In this document: positions 21,340-28,425 of the stretch, in pieces
Numbering within the stretch: position 1 is the stretch's first letter
How the letters are laid out: every line of letters starts with the position of its first letter
DNA from: a virus
Reading direction: 5' to 3' (one strand)
DNA length: 53,537 bases
IMG/VR virus record: IMGVR_UViG_3300025459_000008
Span: 1 to 53,537 of that record
Notes under the pieces: generated by a model
What the model was told of the DNA's origin: nothing
What the model saw: the letters and a program-made list of their open reading frames with translations, nothing else
The model's database searches: none
Made by a program: the position numbers and the translations under genes

Positions 21340-22689
21340 ATGGTAAAAACCCAGCAAAAGCCCATAGAATCTAAAGAAGCTGAACAAACCGTGTTGGGTA
21401 GTCTGCTTATAGACCCCCAAAAAATTGCAGAGGTACTAGAAAAAATCAGAGCAGAGGATTTTTATTATTCCAATCATCAACTGATATTCAAAGCCATGAC
21501 CGATTTAGAAGAATCCGGGGCACCCATTGATTACCGATCTGTATGCGTGGCCTTAACCGAATCAGGGAAATTAGTCGAAGCTGGAGGCATGGATTTTTTG
21601 GTGAAGCTCTCAGAAGAGGTTGGTCATGCCGCTAATCTTTCCCACTTTGTCAATATAGTACATGAAAAATCTACATTAAGGCGATTAGCCGAGATTAGCA
21701 GCAAAATATATCACGCCTGCCATGAAGGGCGGAAACCCGATGAATTAATTATAAAGGCTCAGGAAAAATTAGCGGAGTTGTCAGCCGGAGCAGGCTGTAA
21801 AAGCGGCAATCTAACCGCGAAGGTTAGAGACTGGATTAAAATATCGCCTGGACAATTTGAAGTGCGGCAGATTTATAACGATTTGGCGATTATTGCGCCT
21901 GGGGATAAAAAGACGGTTCTTATGGCTCTTGGCCGCGCTGAAAAAGAAGATTTAATTGACAAAATTCCTGGCAAACGTGGTCATTACCGGATTAAGGAAA
22001 CTAATGTAAATAAAATAGATTTTCTTCATGCCGATCCTTCCAACTGGCTGGACCTCAAATTGCCGTTGGAGATTGATAAATATGTAAGACTGTTTCCCTC
22101 TAATATTGTAATAATTGCAGGGGAGAAAGGGATAGGCAAAACCTCATTTTGTTTAGATATGACACGGATGAATAAAACAAGATTCCCTGTAAATTATTTA
22201 TCAAGCGAAATGGGACCAGAAGAATTACGTAACCGTTTAGAGAGATTTGAATTGCCGATAGAAGAATGGACGGTAGTCAATTTTAGGGCAAGAAGAGATA
22301 ATTTTGCTGACCTGATAGAGCCTGATTCTATAAACGTAATTGATTATTTGGAAAAATACGATCAATTTTGGACTATCGCTTCGGATATTTGTGGGGTATT
22401 CGATAAATTAAATAAAGGGATATGTTTTATAGCTATCCAGAAAGATACGGGAGCGGAATCAGGCCGAGGAGGTATGTTTACTAGGGAAAAATGTAGGCTG
22501 CATTTGGCGCTATCTAGGAAAAAGGACCCGATTAAAGGAGTAGTCAATGAGGCCAAGATAGATGATGTGAAGGTCTTCGCCATGCCCGGGTATAACCCGA
22601 ATGGCCTTGTTTTAAAATATAAGTTAATCCAAGGCGCAAGATTTTCACTGGCAGAAACAGGTATTAGCAATGGAAAGGAAGGGTGGTAA
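21340..22689 (+). CDS. Replication protein: DnaB N-domain + winged helix + ATPase
   Basis: 449 residues. Residues 8-150 match the DnaB N-terminal domain (EAEQTVLGSLLIDPQKIAEV, EDFYYSNHQLIFKAM). Residues about 158-224 are a winged helix (VRDWIKISPGQFEVRQIYND, GKRGHYRI). Residues about 245-430 are a RecA-like ATPase with Walker A GEKGIGKTSF (261-270) and NYLSSEMG. The winged-helix/ATPase half resembles a phage replication family seen alone elsewhere. No full DnaB motor motifs are visible, so it may be an initiator or loader. It follows the iteron region, its likely binding site. Confidence 0.8.
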   Translation: MVKTQQKPIESKEAEQTVLGSLLIDPQKIAEVLEKIRAEDFYYSNHQLIFKAMTDLEESGAPIDYRSVCVALTESGKLVEAGGMDFLVKLSEEVGHAANLSHFVNIVHEKSTLRRLAEISSKIYHACHEGRKPDELIIKAQEKLAELSAGAGCKSGNLTAKVRDWIKISPGQFEVRQIYNDLAIIAPGDKKTVLMALGRAEKEDLIDKIPGKRGHYRIKETNVNKIDFLHADPSNWLDLKLPLEIDKYVRLFPSNIVIIAGEKGIGKTSFCLDMTRMNKTRFPVNYLSSEMGPEELRNRLERFELPIEEWTVVNFRARRDNFADLIEPDSINVIDYLEKYDQFWTIASDICGVFDKLNKGICFIAIQKDTGAESGRGGMFTREKCRLHLALSRKKDPIKGVVNEAKIDDVKVFAMPGYNPNGLVLKYKLIQGARFSLAETGISNGKEGW

Positions 22690-22893
22690 ATGAAACCCTG
22701 TCCCCATCTGATTAACGGCAAGTGCGGCCATTTCTCATCGCTGCTTCAAGGCCGGCCATACCTTCAATGCGAATCTGTGCGCCTCATCAGGAATGGCTGC
22801 CAACTCAAGGTAGTTAGTCCCGGCGCGGCACCGGACGAGGGCCTGGCGGGGGAGATTAAACAGGGTTTAGAGAACACAGCAAAGGGAGCTTAA
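22690..22893 (+). CDS. Small Cys protein
   Basis: 67 residues; ATG follows the upstream stop directly, with GGAAGGGTGG before it. CPHLINGKCGHF, then QCESVRLIRNGC suggest a zinc or disulfide fold. Unknown. Confidence 0.6.
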   Translation: MKPCPHLINGKCGHFSSLLQGRPYLQCESVRLIRNGCQLKVVSPGAAPDEGLAGEIKQGLENTAKGA

Positions 22894-22895
22894 TT

Positions 22896-23120
22896 ATGGC
22901 TATTCGCATTGAGACCAAAGAGGGCAAGCTGGTGGTGGAATATGGAGTTACAGAAATTTCTACTCGCAAGCAGAAATTTCTTTACAGGCTAAAGGGCACT
23001 GAACTACACCCCATGGCTTATTTCAAGGCTGATGCTGATGCCGAAGAATTTAAAGACTTTTTGAATAAGATAGGGAGCCTTATCAAGGGTATGCGGGTGG
23101 AGCGGGAAGGGGAGATGTGA
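22896..23120 (+). CDS. Small hypothetical protein
   Basis: 74 residues, SD AAAGGGAGC. Beta strands (IRIETKEGKLVVEYGVTEI) then a helix with acidic residues. Coupled to the next gene (TGATG). Unknown. Confidence 0.6.
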   Translation: MAIRIETKEGKLVVEYGVTEISTRKQKFLYRLKGTELHPMAYFKADADAEEFKDFLNKIGSLIKGMRVEREGEM

Positions 23121-23308
23121 TGGCTAAATCCTGCTGGACTTGTGATAACTGGTTGCCCGAACCCTGGGATTTAATGCCGGAGCAGCGGGACGCTTGGTGC
23201 ATTATCAAATCTAAGCGTACCCTTTCTGATGATTTGTGCGGTGAACACAATAAAACCGGACCATTTGACGTCCTAACTGGGAGACCCTGGGTGCCTAAAA
23301 AGGATTAA
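23120..23308 (+). CDS. Small zinc-type protein
   Basis: 62 residues from ATG 23120, which overlaps the previous TGA. CWTCDNWLPEPW, AWCI and LCGEH: Cys/His spacing of a single zinc site, a pattern frequent in phage operons. Unknown. Confidence 0.6.
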   Translation: MAKSCWTCDNWLPEPWDLMPEQRDAWCIIKSKRTLSDDLCGEHNKTGPFDVLTGRPWVPKKD

Positions 23309-23320
23309 GCGAGGAAAGTA

Positions 23321-23521
23321 ATGTTTGATAATCTGCGCTTTAGTTATGATAAGGCTTTCAGTTATCACAAAATGGTAGGGACCATTGATGGTCACTTTTT
23401 CAGTCGGCGCATTTATGATATAGGAACGGGCAAACCCTATATTCTTATCAGCAATGAGAAATATTATTTAATGCTTGTTAGAAAAGAATCATTAGAAATG
23501 CTTATTGAGGATTTAAGATGA
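23321..23521 (+). CDS. Small hypothetical protein
   Basis: 66 residues, SD CGAGGAAAG. Aromatic, beta-rich (FSRRIYDIG, PYILISNEKYYLMLV). Overlaps the methyltransferase start by ATGA. Unknown. Confidence 0.6.
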   Translation: MFDNLRFSYDKAFSYHKMVGTIDGHFFSRRIYDIGTGKPYILISNEKYYLMLVRKESLEMLIEDLR

Positions 23522-24306
23522 GTTGGCCTGATGATTATATCCCTAACGGCTTCACGCCATTTCACATTGAGGATGCTGGCATAATCTTCAACTGTGATTG
23601 CCAAGAGATTCTGCCCAAGTTCCCTGATAACTGCATTGATTTAAGCATAACCAGCCCGCCCTATAATGTTGGCTTAGATTACGGAAACGGCTGGGCAAAA
23701 GATAGATTGAATGTTAGTGAATATAAAAATCATGCAGATTCTATAATGGTTTATTTAAATAGAATAACCAAAACAGGGGGTAGGTTCTGTATTGAAATTG
23801 GTGGAAGTGGTAGAAACCTGCCATTATCCTGGATTTGGCAGGATGCAGCATATAAAGCTCAATGGGGATTATTTAGTGAGATAACTATTCCTCATCGCAA
23901 AACTAATCCAACGGCGTGGGGGAGTTATCTAAAAGCAGACAATGTTTATACAATTCCTAATTTCCACATGGCATATATCTTTTATAAAGATTTAGAACGG
24001 AAAGAGGGCGATGTTACTGAAATCACGAAAGAGGAATTTGTTGAATGGACACGCGGCTATTGGAAAATAAATTATTCAGGCCGAGAAACTAATCATCCCG
24101 CGGAATTTCCCAAAGAATTACCAGCAAGGTTTATGAAATTGGTGGGTCATAGCTCCGATGTTATATTGGATTTTTATCTTGGTTCAGGGACAACTGCAGT
24201 AGCCGCCAAGGAATTAGGCCGCAAGTTTATCGGAGTGGAGATTAGTGAGGAGTATTGCGCCCTTTCGGTTAAGAGGTTGAGGCAAGGAGTAATGAACTTC
24301 GGATGA
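23518..24306 (+). CDS. DNA methyltransferase, beta class (N6-A or N4-C)
   Basis: 262 residues. Motif IV SPPY (46-49) comes before motif I DFYLGSGTT (about 218-226), the beta-group order. FIGVEISEEYC follows motif I. The gap between them carries a target-recognition region. With SPPY, either N4-cytosine or N6-adenine can be the product. It is coupled to the previous small gene. As no restriction partner is near, it probably protects phage DNA or regulates it. Confidence 0.85.
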   Translation: MSWPDDYIPNGFTPFHIEDAGIIFNCDCQEILPKFPDNCIDLSITSPPYNVGLDYGNGWAKDRLNVSEYKNHADSIMVYLNRITKTGGRFCIEIGGSGRNLPLSWIWQDAAYKAQWGLFSEITIPHRKTNPTAWGSYLKADNVYTIPNFHMAYIFYKDLERKEGDVTEITKEEFVEWTRGYWKINYSGRETNHPAEFPKELPARFMKLVGHSSDVILDFYLGSGTTAVAAKELGRKFIGVEISEEYCALSVKRLRQGVMNFG

Positions 24307-24321
24307 GAAGGAAAAGAAGAT

Positions 24322-24501
24322 ATGATGCTTTATATAGCTTTACTAATTAGCGCAGCGGGATTCTTTATGTGGGGGTTTTATTACTGTCGCTATAAGACTT
24401 TTATGCGACTTAAAAACTTTATTGGTAAAGGCAAGCTGGATTACTTCATAGTTTTGCAGATTCTTGCAAATGATCTGCCTAAAAAGGAAAAGGAGAAATG
24501 A
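24322..24501 (+). CDS. Small membrane protein
   Basis: 59 codons from ATG 24322, SD AAGGAAAAGAAG. Residues 3-22 are a membrane helix (LYIALLISAAGFFMWGFYY), followed by a basic tail. Overlaps the next start. Unknown. Confidence 0.6.
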   Translation: MMLYIALLISAAGFFMWGFYYCRYKTFMRLKNFIGKGKLDYFIVLQILANDLPKKEKEK

Positions 24502-24704
24502 TGAGCTGTATTCCATTGGATAAAAAGCCTCAATGCAAGTGGTTAACCTGTATTGCAGGAATGGGCGTAGCAGGCATGGGCGTCTGTTTTTTGCACGGGG
24601 ACACGGATAACCCCAAGTGCTCCAAATATGAAAATGAAACGGAATTTTTAGAGAGGTGGAAGAATGCTGACGAAAACCTGTCCAGTCTGCAAGGAAGTAT
24701 TTGA
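24501..24704 (+). CDS. Small Cys protein
   Basis: 67 residues from ATG 24501 (AAGGAGAAATG before it). CKWLTCIAGMGVAGMGVCFLHG, then KCSKYENE: four Cys, probably a metal site. Overlaps the next gene by 41 bases. Unknown. Confidence 0.55.
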   Translation: MSCIPLDKKPQCKWLTCIAGMGVAGMGVCFLHGDTDNPKCSKYENETEFLERWKNADENLSSLQGSI

Positions 24705-25020
24705 GACAATTTATGCCCATCAAATTTACAACAAAAAACGGTGTGCCAACCTGGCTAACCGGCAGCGCCAGAAATTAAACGGGAAACATTACGAGTCGTC
24801 TATACATGACGGTAACTGGGGGTTTGAGCGGGAAGCTGATTATATTTTGCACCTTGGCACAAACCATTGGAGCGGGGCTGCTATGTCTCGGCGAGAACTT
24901 CTGCTGAGTTATATTAATACCATCCATCTCCGGACCGCTCCGTGGTGGCACAAGGTTTATAATTATGCCTGCAAGCTCTATCAAGAAGAGTTTGGGGAGA
25001 GGGGGATGCAGCGGGGATAA
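24664..25020 (+). CDS. Zinc-finger protein of unknown role
   Basis: 118 residues, SD GAGGTGGAAG. The first 30 residues form a finger (CPVCKEVFETIYAHQIYNKK, RC). The middle reads YESSIHDGNWGFEREADYIL, and the end has aromatic helices. Last gene of the rightward replication unit. Confidence 0.65.
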   Translation: MLTKTCPVCKEVFETIYAHQIYNKKRCANLANRQRQKLNGKHYESSIHDGNWGFEREADYILHLGTNHWSGAAMSRRELLLSYINTIHLRTAPWWHKVYNYACKLYQEEFGERGMQRG

Positions 25021-25053
25021 AAAAAGAGAGCCAGGGCTTGCGGTCCCCGGCTC
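25019..25053 (-). terminator. Intrinsic terminator of the leftward cluster
   Basis: GAGCC-GGG pairs with CCC-GGCTC (25028-25053). On the minus strand it is followed by TCTCTTTTTTT, a good rho-independent terminator for the genes at 25067-26523. On the plus strand there is no T-tract. Confidence 0.8.
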
Positions 25054-25066
25054 CCGGGGTAGTGGG

Positions 25067-25273
25067 TTAAACCAGATTTTTAAAAGATGCTTTAAATTGG
25101 CTGTCTGCGGCTTTCCTCGCATGAGCTTCTGCCATCGCTGCTTTTTTAGTGCGAAACCAGTCACCCGCCCAACAACCGGGGCCGTCTGAAGCAGGTTCAC
25201 CAGAGCGGTAAACTTCTCCGCCAAACCAAGGGTGGGAACCTGTGCCTTTGTAAACTCCGAAATATTTATCCAT
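25067..25273 (-). CDS. Small hypothetical protein
   Basis: 68 residues, SD AAGGAGGCAGGAAG. Gly/Trp-rich start (YFGVYKGTGSHPWFGGEVY), then a helix AAMAEAHARKAA. Last gene before the terminator. Unknown. Confidence 0.6.
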   Translation of the reverse strand: MDKYFGVYKGTGSHPWFGGEVYRSGEPASDGPGCWAGDWFRTKKAAMAEAHARKAADSQFKASFKNLV

Positions 25274-25285
25274 CTTCCTGCCTCC

Positions 25286-25504
25286 TTACTCGATTGATAC
25301 CGGAAAGGTTATCGTCTCTCCCGCCGCAATCCGTCTCTTGATCCGGCGGACCTCGGGGTGGGTGCCTCGTGCTCTCTCTCGGTGCATGTCACAACGCACC
25401 CAATGATTTCGTTCTTCTCGGGTACGGAAGCGATTGATAAATTCCAAAGTACCCGCTCCTTCTTGGGGTTGGAAATGCTTAGCCCAAAACCATTGTTTCC
25501 TCAT
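25286..25504 (-). CDS. Small basic protein
   Basis: 72 residues, SD AGGAGGGTTTTAAAG. Arg-rich (FRTREERNHWVRCDMHRERA), ending ETITFPVSIE. Possibly nucleic-acid-binding. Unknown. Confidence 0.6.
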   Translation of the reverse strand: MRKQWFWAKHFQPQEGAGTLEFINRFRTREERNHWVRCDMHRERARGTHPEVRRIKRRIAAGETITFPVSIE

Positions 25505-25562
25505 CTTTAAAACCCTCCTGTGGCTTCACCTAAGCTCCGTGGTGAGGCGATTGGGGTGGGGG

Positions 25563-25769
25563 TTAGCTCTCATGGTCATCCACAGTAATTTGGGCATCTA
25601 TAGCTTCCCGGTAATATTGGCGGAAGGGAATGCCGATCTCCCGCGCTTCCCTTGCTATTTCGCGTCGGTTTAAATAACTGGCGGCGCAACGCCTCGCAGT
25701 TGCAATGCTCCGGTGCCTGTGACCGCATGATTCCCGGTTCCCGACTCTATAATTTATCATCGTCTCCAT
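25563..25769 (-). CDS. Small basic helical protein
   Basis: 68 residues, AAGAAAGAGG before ATG 25769. Has CGHRHRSIATARRCAASYL and many Arg. Shows the 'CGH.H.s..tA..C' pattern of small phage proteins. Unknown. Confidence 0.6.
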   Translation of the reverse strand: METMINYRVGNRESCGHRHRSIATARRCAASYLNRREIAREAREIGIPFRQYYREAIDAQITVDDHES

Positions 25770-25810
25770 CCTCTTTCTTGGAGGCCGGCCACCCGGCCTC
25801 CTGGTGGGGG

Positions 25811-26161
25811 TTAATTGCTGGCAGCCTTGAGATACTTTTCCGGGAAGCTGATGTTATAGCTGATGCGGCCACCATATTCCCCGGTTCTGCCAGTGATTTC
25901 TCGGAGTCTTTTGTCGAGGTCAACAGAAACGCGGCGCCATTCAATCTGACATTCTTCGCAGGTTTCAGGAAACTTTCGTCCCTCATTTTCTTGCTGGCAT
26001 CGGCAGGTTCCGGGTCTAGGTATATTGCAATAAATTTCTAACCAACCCCAGGCAGTCCCGGTCCCGTGTCCAACCCGTATATTAGGATAATCCCTCACTA
26101 GGGCTTTCTTGACGGCCTTGGTTTCCTCTTTGTGGTTTTCAAACTTTCTCCATCCGCTCAT
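25811..26161 (-). CDS. Hypothetical protein with Cys cluster
   Basis: 116 residues, SD AAGGAGGGC. Resembles small phage proteins with 'VRVGHGTGTAWGWLEI', then CRCQQENEGR and CEECQIEWRRV (zinc pair), and a final RTGEYGGRISY. The 'VKKALVRDYPNIRVGHGTGT' start fits a conserved unnamed family. Function unknown. Confidence 0.65.
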   Translation of the reverse strand: MSGWRKFENHKEETKAVKKALVRDYPNIRVGHGTGTAWGWLEIYCNIPRPGTCRCQQENEGRKFPETCEECQIEWRRVSVDLDKRLREITGRTGEYGGRISYNISFPEKYLKAASN

Positions 26162-26193
26162 CGCCTTGCCCTCCTTGATTTTGCTTGCTTAAA

Positions 26194-26334
26194 TTATTTT
26201 CCCTTCTTTTCCTGCCGTGAAGTATCCCAATAAGGCGATTTGCACTTAGGACAGACCTTGGGGTGGTCCTGCTTTGTGGGCCAGGAGTGGCCGCAGCGAA
26301 AACACTCTTTGACTCGGATTTTAAACCAAGGCAT
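26194..26334 (-). CDS. 46-residue zinc ribbon
   Basis: From ATG 26334 (SD GAGGAAGAAG) it reads KECFRCGHSWPTKQDHPKVC, PKCKSPYWD: two CxxC pairs of a rubredoxin-type ribbon. A longer frame in another phase covers the same DNA but is Ser/Arg-rich and not protein-like. Small ribbons like this are common in phage and archaeal genomes. Confidence 0.65.
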   Translation of the reverse strand: MPWFKIRVKECFRCGHSWPTKQDHPKVCPKCKSPYWDTSRQEKKGK

Positions 26335-26391
26335 TTTCTTCTTCCTCGCAAAAAAGCCCATTCCAACCCCGAAGGGTCAAGGTGGGATATG

Positions 26392-26523
26392 TTAGGTTTC
26401 TTTTTCCTTGGCAGCGTTTTTGCGTTTTTTATTAGCTTCTTTGGTAGCCTTCACCACTTTGCGTTGAGTTGCCGCCATGCGGACCGCCGCTTCCCAAACT
26501 TTTTCCCTAATCTTCGCATCCAT
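26392..26523 (-). CDS. 43-residue basic helix protein
   Basis: ATG 26523 has AAGGAGGATAAAGGG before it. Reads MDAKIREKVWEAAVRMAATQ, then Lys-rich (VVKATKEANKKRKNAAKEK). It is the first gene after a long leader (26524-26767). May bind nucleic acid. Confidence 0.55.
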   Translation of the reverse strand: MDAKIREKVWEAAVRMAATQRKVVKATKEANKKRKNAAKEKET

Positions 26524-26564
26524 CCCTTTATCCTCCTTTTGAATTAAGTCGTTTATCATGGCTC

Positions 26565-26718
26565 TTGGTGGTGGACCAGCTTCCAACTGGGACTCGCACC
26601 CTTTTAACCGCCCAGTTTGTATCAAAGGTGGCCTTGGATCTTGCAATGTTGCGCCCCTTACCCCTGGGTGTGTCGCTTGTCTTGCCTGGACCAGCACCAG
26701 TTTACGGACTTGCACCGA
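26565..26718 (-). promoter_or_regulatory. Leader with two related folded units
   Basis: On the minus strand, unit 1 (about 26718-26686) reads CGGTGCAAGTCCG, then CTGGTGCTGGTCCAG. Unit 2 (about 26604-26570) reads GGGTGCGAGTCCC, then a TTGG..GCTGGTCCA element. In each, a 3-bp stem closes a T-loop-like heptamer (TGCRAGT), followed by a hairpin ending GCTGGTCCA. They lie in a ~240-base untranslated leader behind a strong promoter. Could be a tandem regulatory RNA or degenerate tRNA pieces. Confidence 0.45.
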
Positions 26719-26773
26719 CATCAAGAACCATGACAAAGAATTTAATTCGGTTTATCTATTTTTCTTGATTATT

Positions 26774-26803
26774 AGTATATGCACGACAGGGTATGCTTGT
26801 CAA
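26774..26803 (-). promoter_or_regulatory. Strong sigma-70 promoter for the 25-26.5 kb cluster
   Basis: Minus strand: -35 TTGACA (26803-26798), 18-base spacer, -10 TATACT (26779-26774). A second TTGACA lies nine bases upstream (26812-26807), so an operator or alternative promoter may overlap. Bases 26804-26936 further upstream hold no gene. Confidence 0.75.
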
Positions 26804-26936
26804 GTATGTCAATATCGTCCAAAGGTTGATTTTTGTGAAACTTTATGTTTTTTTCTGAGATGGATTTGATAGTTCGGAAATATAAAAATAGTTCAGGAGG
26901 GGGTGCAAATCAGGACAAATTTTATGTCAGGTAGGA

Positions 26937-27506
26937 TTAAATGAGGCAAACTAATTTTTGTTCTCTATGCCACTTTATAATAATTTTGCGATTAACATTG
27001 AGAAGTTTCGCTAATTCAGTTGATGTATAACCATATAATTTTCGATATTTAGACATCATTGGTTTATTATACTTTCTATGACATTTCCGGCATAAAGGGA
27101 TTAAATTACTTGGCTTATGATTAGTTTTTGAGCCATCTTTATGGTGAACATCATTGGTAAATTCAGCGCATTCAATACATTTATAATTAAAGTCCTTCAA
27201 TACTTTCAAACGATTTCTTTTAAGTTCGGAGTAGTTTTTATATTCAAAAATGCCACCTTTCCAATGAGGATTCCTGTCTCCCATTAAATACCATCCCCGA
27301 GGTTCGCCAGCGGGTCTTTTGACAAGTCGGTGTTGAGCGCATAAAGGAGGATTCTTGGGTTTTGTGGTGCACTCTGGCCATTCACAATTCGGTTTGTGGG
27401 GTTTTGGTTTTAAGCTGCGCATATATTTGTAATAATGATTGATGCAAAACGATCTGCAACGAGCTGGTTTTTGACAATCAAAGATAGAACATAATTGTTT
27501 AGCCAT
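26937..27506 (-). CDS. HNH homing endonuclease with C-terminal HTH
   Basis: 189 residues, SD AAAGGAGAGAA. N-terminal Cys clusters, then DRNPHWKGGI, KCIECAEFTNDVHHKDGSKT, NLIPLCRKCHRK (HNH with zinc), and a final HTH (YTSTELAKLLNVNRKIIIKW). Gene ends are flanked by GGACAAAT (26913) and ATTTGTCC (27563, 27577), perhaps insertion marks. AT-rich compared with neighbours, consistent with recent arrival. Confidence 0.85.
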   Translation of the reverse strand: MAKQLCSIFDCQKPARCRSFCINHYYKYMRSLKPKPHKPNCEWPECTTKPKNPPLCAQHRLVKRPAGEPRGWYLMGDRNPHWKGGIFEYKNYSELKRNRLKVLKDFNYKCIECAEFTNDVHHKDGSKTNHKPSNLIPLCRKCHRKYNKPMMSKYRKLYGYTSTELAKLLNVNRKIIIKWHREQKLVCLI

Positions 27507-27613
27507 ATATTCTCTCCTTTAAAATGCGATGTAAACAAATTTAATTTAAAATGATAACGATGATTTGTCCACTACATTTGTCCTTTTTGGGGGTGTTTAG
27601 TGACAAGAGGGGG

Positions 27614-27643
27614 TTGACATTCTCTGAGAACCACATTTAAACT
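27614..27643 (+). promoter_or_regulatory. Promoter of the tRNA cluster
   Basis: -35 TTGACA (27614-27619), 18-base spacer, -10 TAAACT (27638-27643), about 40 bases before the first tRNA-like gene. It faces right and would serve both tRNA-like genes and the ORF between them. Confidence 0.7.
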
Positions 27644-27684
27644 ATGGCTATGGATGGAAGGGTCATCTGACGGATGGGATTCGA

Positions 27685-27757
27685 TGCGGGAAGCCAAGGT
27701 GTGCCGTCAGGTCTCATAAGCCAGATTGTGGGGGTTCGATTCCCTCTCCCGCTACCA
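27685..27757 (+). tRNA. tRNA-Met (CAU)-like, shortened D arm
   Basis: Acceptor GCGGGA/TCCCGC, T stem GGGGG/CCCTC with canonical loop TTCGATT, anticodon loop CTCATAA and encoded CCA are clear. Abnormal points: positions 1 and 72 are both T (mismatch), the anticodon stem has an A-A pair, and only 16 bases lie between acceptor and anticodon stems, with no good D stem. The 1-72 mismatch is an initiator-type trait. Either a phage-adapted initiator-like tRNA or a decaying gene. Confidence 0.65.
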
Positions 27758-27805
27758 AACTATTTGCTACCCCGCCTCGAAAGGGGCGGGGATGGATTTA
27801 AGACT

Positions 27806-28045
27806 ATGAATGATCGAACGACAACAGGCGAAACCAGACGAGCCTCTGTAGCTCAAAAATCATTGACTTTTAAGGAAGTATTGTCGTGTTTTAAACAAGC
27901 AAATAAAGTAATTAATAAAAATGGCGATGTTGACATTGAGGTTTGGATAGGAACCAAAATGTATAGAATTGTGAGTGTAGGCCAATTTAATTTCGTACCT
28001 ACGGTTACTTTAACATTGGCCGATGAACCAGAGCTTGCATTATAA
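27806..28045 (+). CDS. Small hypothetical protein between tRNAs
   Basis: 79 residues from ATG 27806; upstream frame overlaps the tRNA and is rejected. Reads LTFKEVLSCFKQANKVINKN, DVDIEVWIGTKMYRIVSVGQ: helix then strands, like a small sandwich. Ends two bases before tRNA-Pro. Unknown. Confidence 0.6.
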   Translation: MNDRTTTGETRRASVAQKSLTFKEVLSCFKQANKVINKNGDVDIEVWIGTKMYRIVSVGQFNFVPTVTLTLADEPELAL

Positions 28046-28047
28046 AC

Positions 28048-28123
28048 CGGGGTGTAGCTCAGTCAGCGGAGCGCCGGGCCTGGGACCCGGAGGTCGCAGG
28101 AGCGAAGCCTGCCGCCCCGACCA
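28048..28123 (+). tRNA. tRNA-Pro (UGG), abnormal elbow
   Basis: Acceptor CGGGGTG/CGCCCCG (one G-U), D stem GCTC/GAGC, anticodon stem CCGGG/CCCGG, T stem GCAGG/CCTGC, encoded CCA. Anticodon loop CCTGGGA is identical to that of the tRNA-Pro at 19139-19215, again with C33. The D loop (AGTCAGCG) lacks the GG pair and the T loop is AGCGAAG, so the bases that normally form the elbow contacts are changed together. Confidence 0.75.
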
Positions 28124-28164
28124 TATTGCCAAAATTATTGCCAATTTAACAAAAAGTTGAGTTT

Positions 28165-28425
28165 ATGCATTTAGTTAGCTTGCCAAAATGTGTGTCAAAA
28201 ATTGCAACTCGCTCCCATTGGCGAGATGGAGGGCAATGGGTGGTGGGACGGAGCGGTGAACTACCGCGCCCCCGTGTTCTCATTGGCACGTTAAACAACA
28301 ATGACCGGTACTTGGCCCGGGTAAGGCCCGGCTGTGATCCCGAGGTCGATAGGCATTCTGTGGCTGCAGCTCCAGTTTGCTTCGGGACGTTTTTTAAAGA
28401 GTCCGCGGAGGATGAAAAACAATGA
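28165..28425 (+). CDS. Possible small protein
   Basis: 86-codon frame from ATG 28165 without a strong site. Its TGA overlaps the ATG of the HNH gene (ATGA), a point in favour. Composition (Arg/Pro/Val) is not very protein-like, and the DNA has several inverted segments (GGCCCGGGTAAGGCC near 28315). Uncertain. Confidence 0.35.
   Translation: MHLVSLPKCVSKIATRSHWRDGGQWVVGRSGELPRPRVLIGTLNNNDRYLARVRPGCDPEVDRHSVAAAPVCFGTFFKESAEDEKQ

Noticed and set aside
26139-26366. 75-codon minus frame
   Set aside because: Ser/Arg-rich; the same DNA in another phase encodes a clean zinc ribbon with its own SD (26194-26334).
26558-26640. tRNA gene on the minus strand (T-arm-like GGGTGCGAGTCCC)
   Set aside because: No acceptor or D stem can be paired around it; kept only as a repeated leader element.
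26913-27584. GGACAAAT/ATTTGTCC flanks of the HNH gene as transposon ends
   Set aside because: Only 8 bp, no target duplication and no transposase; too short to claim an element.
28270-28370. tRNA-His-like segment (GGCC D-stem, CTGTGAT loop)
   Set aside because: Anticodon stem has two mismatches and there is no T arm or matching acceptor.
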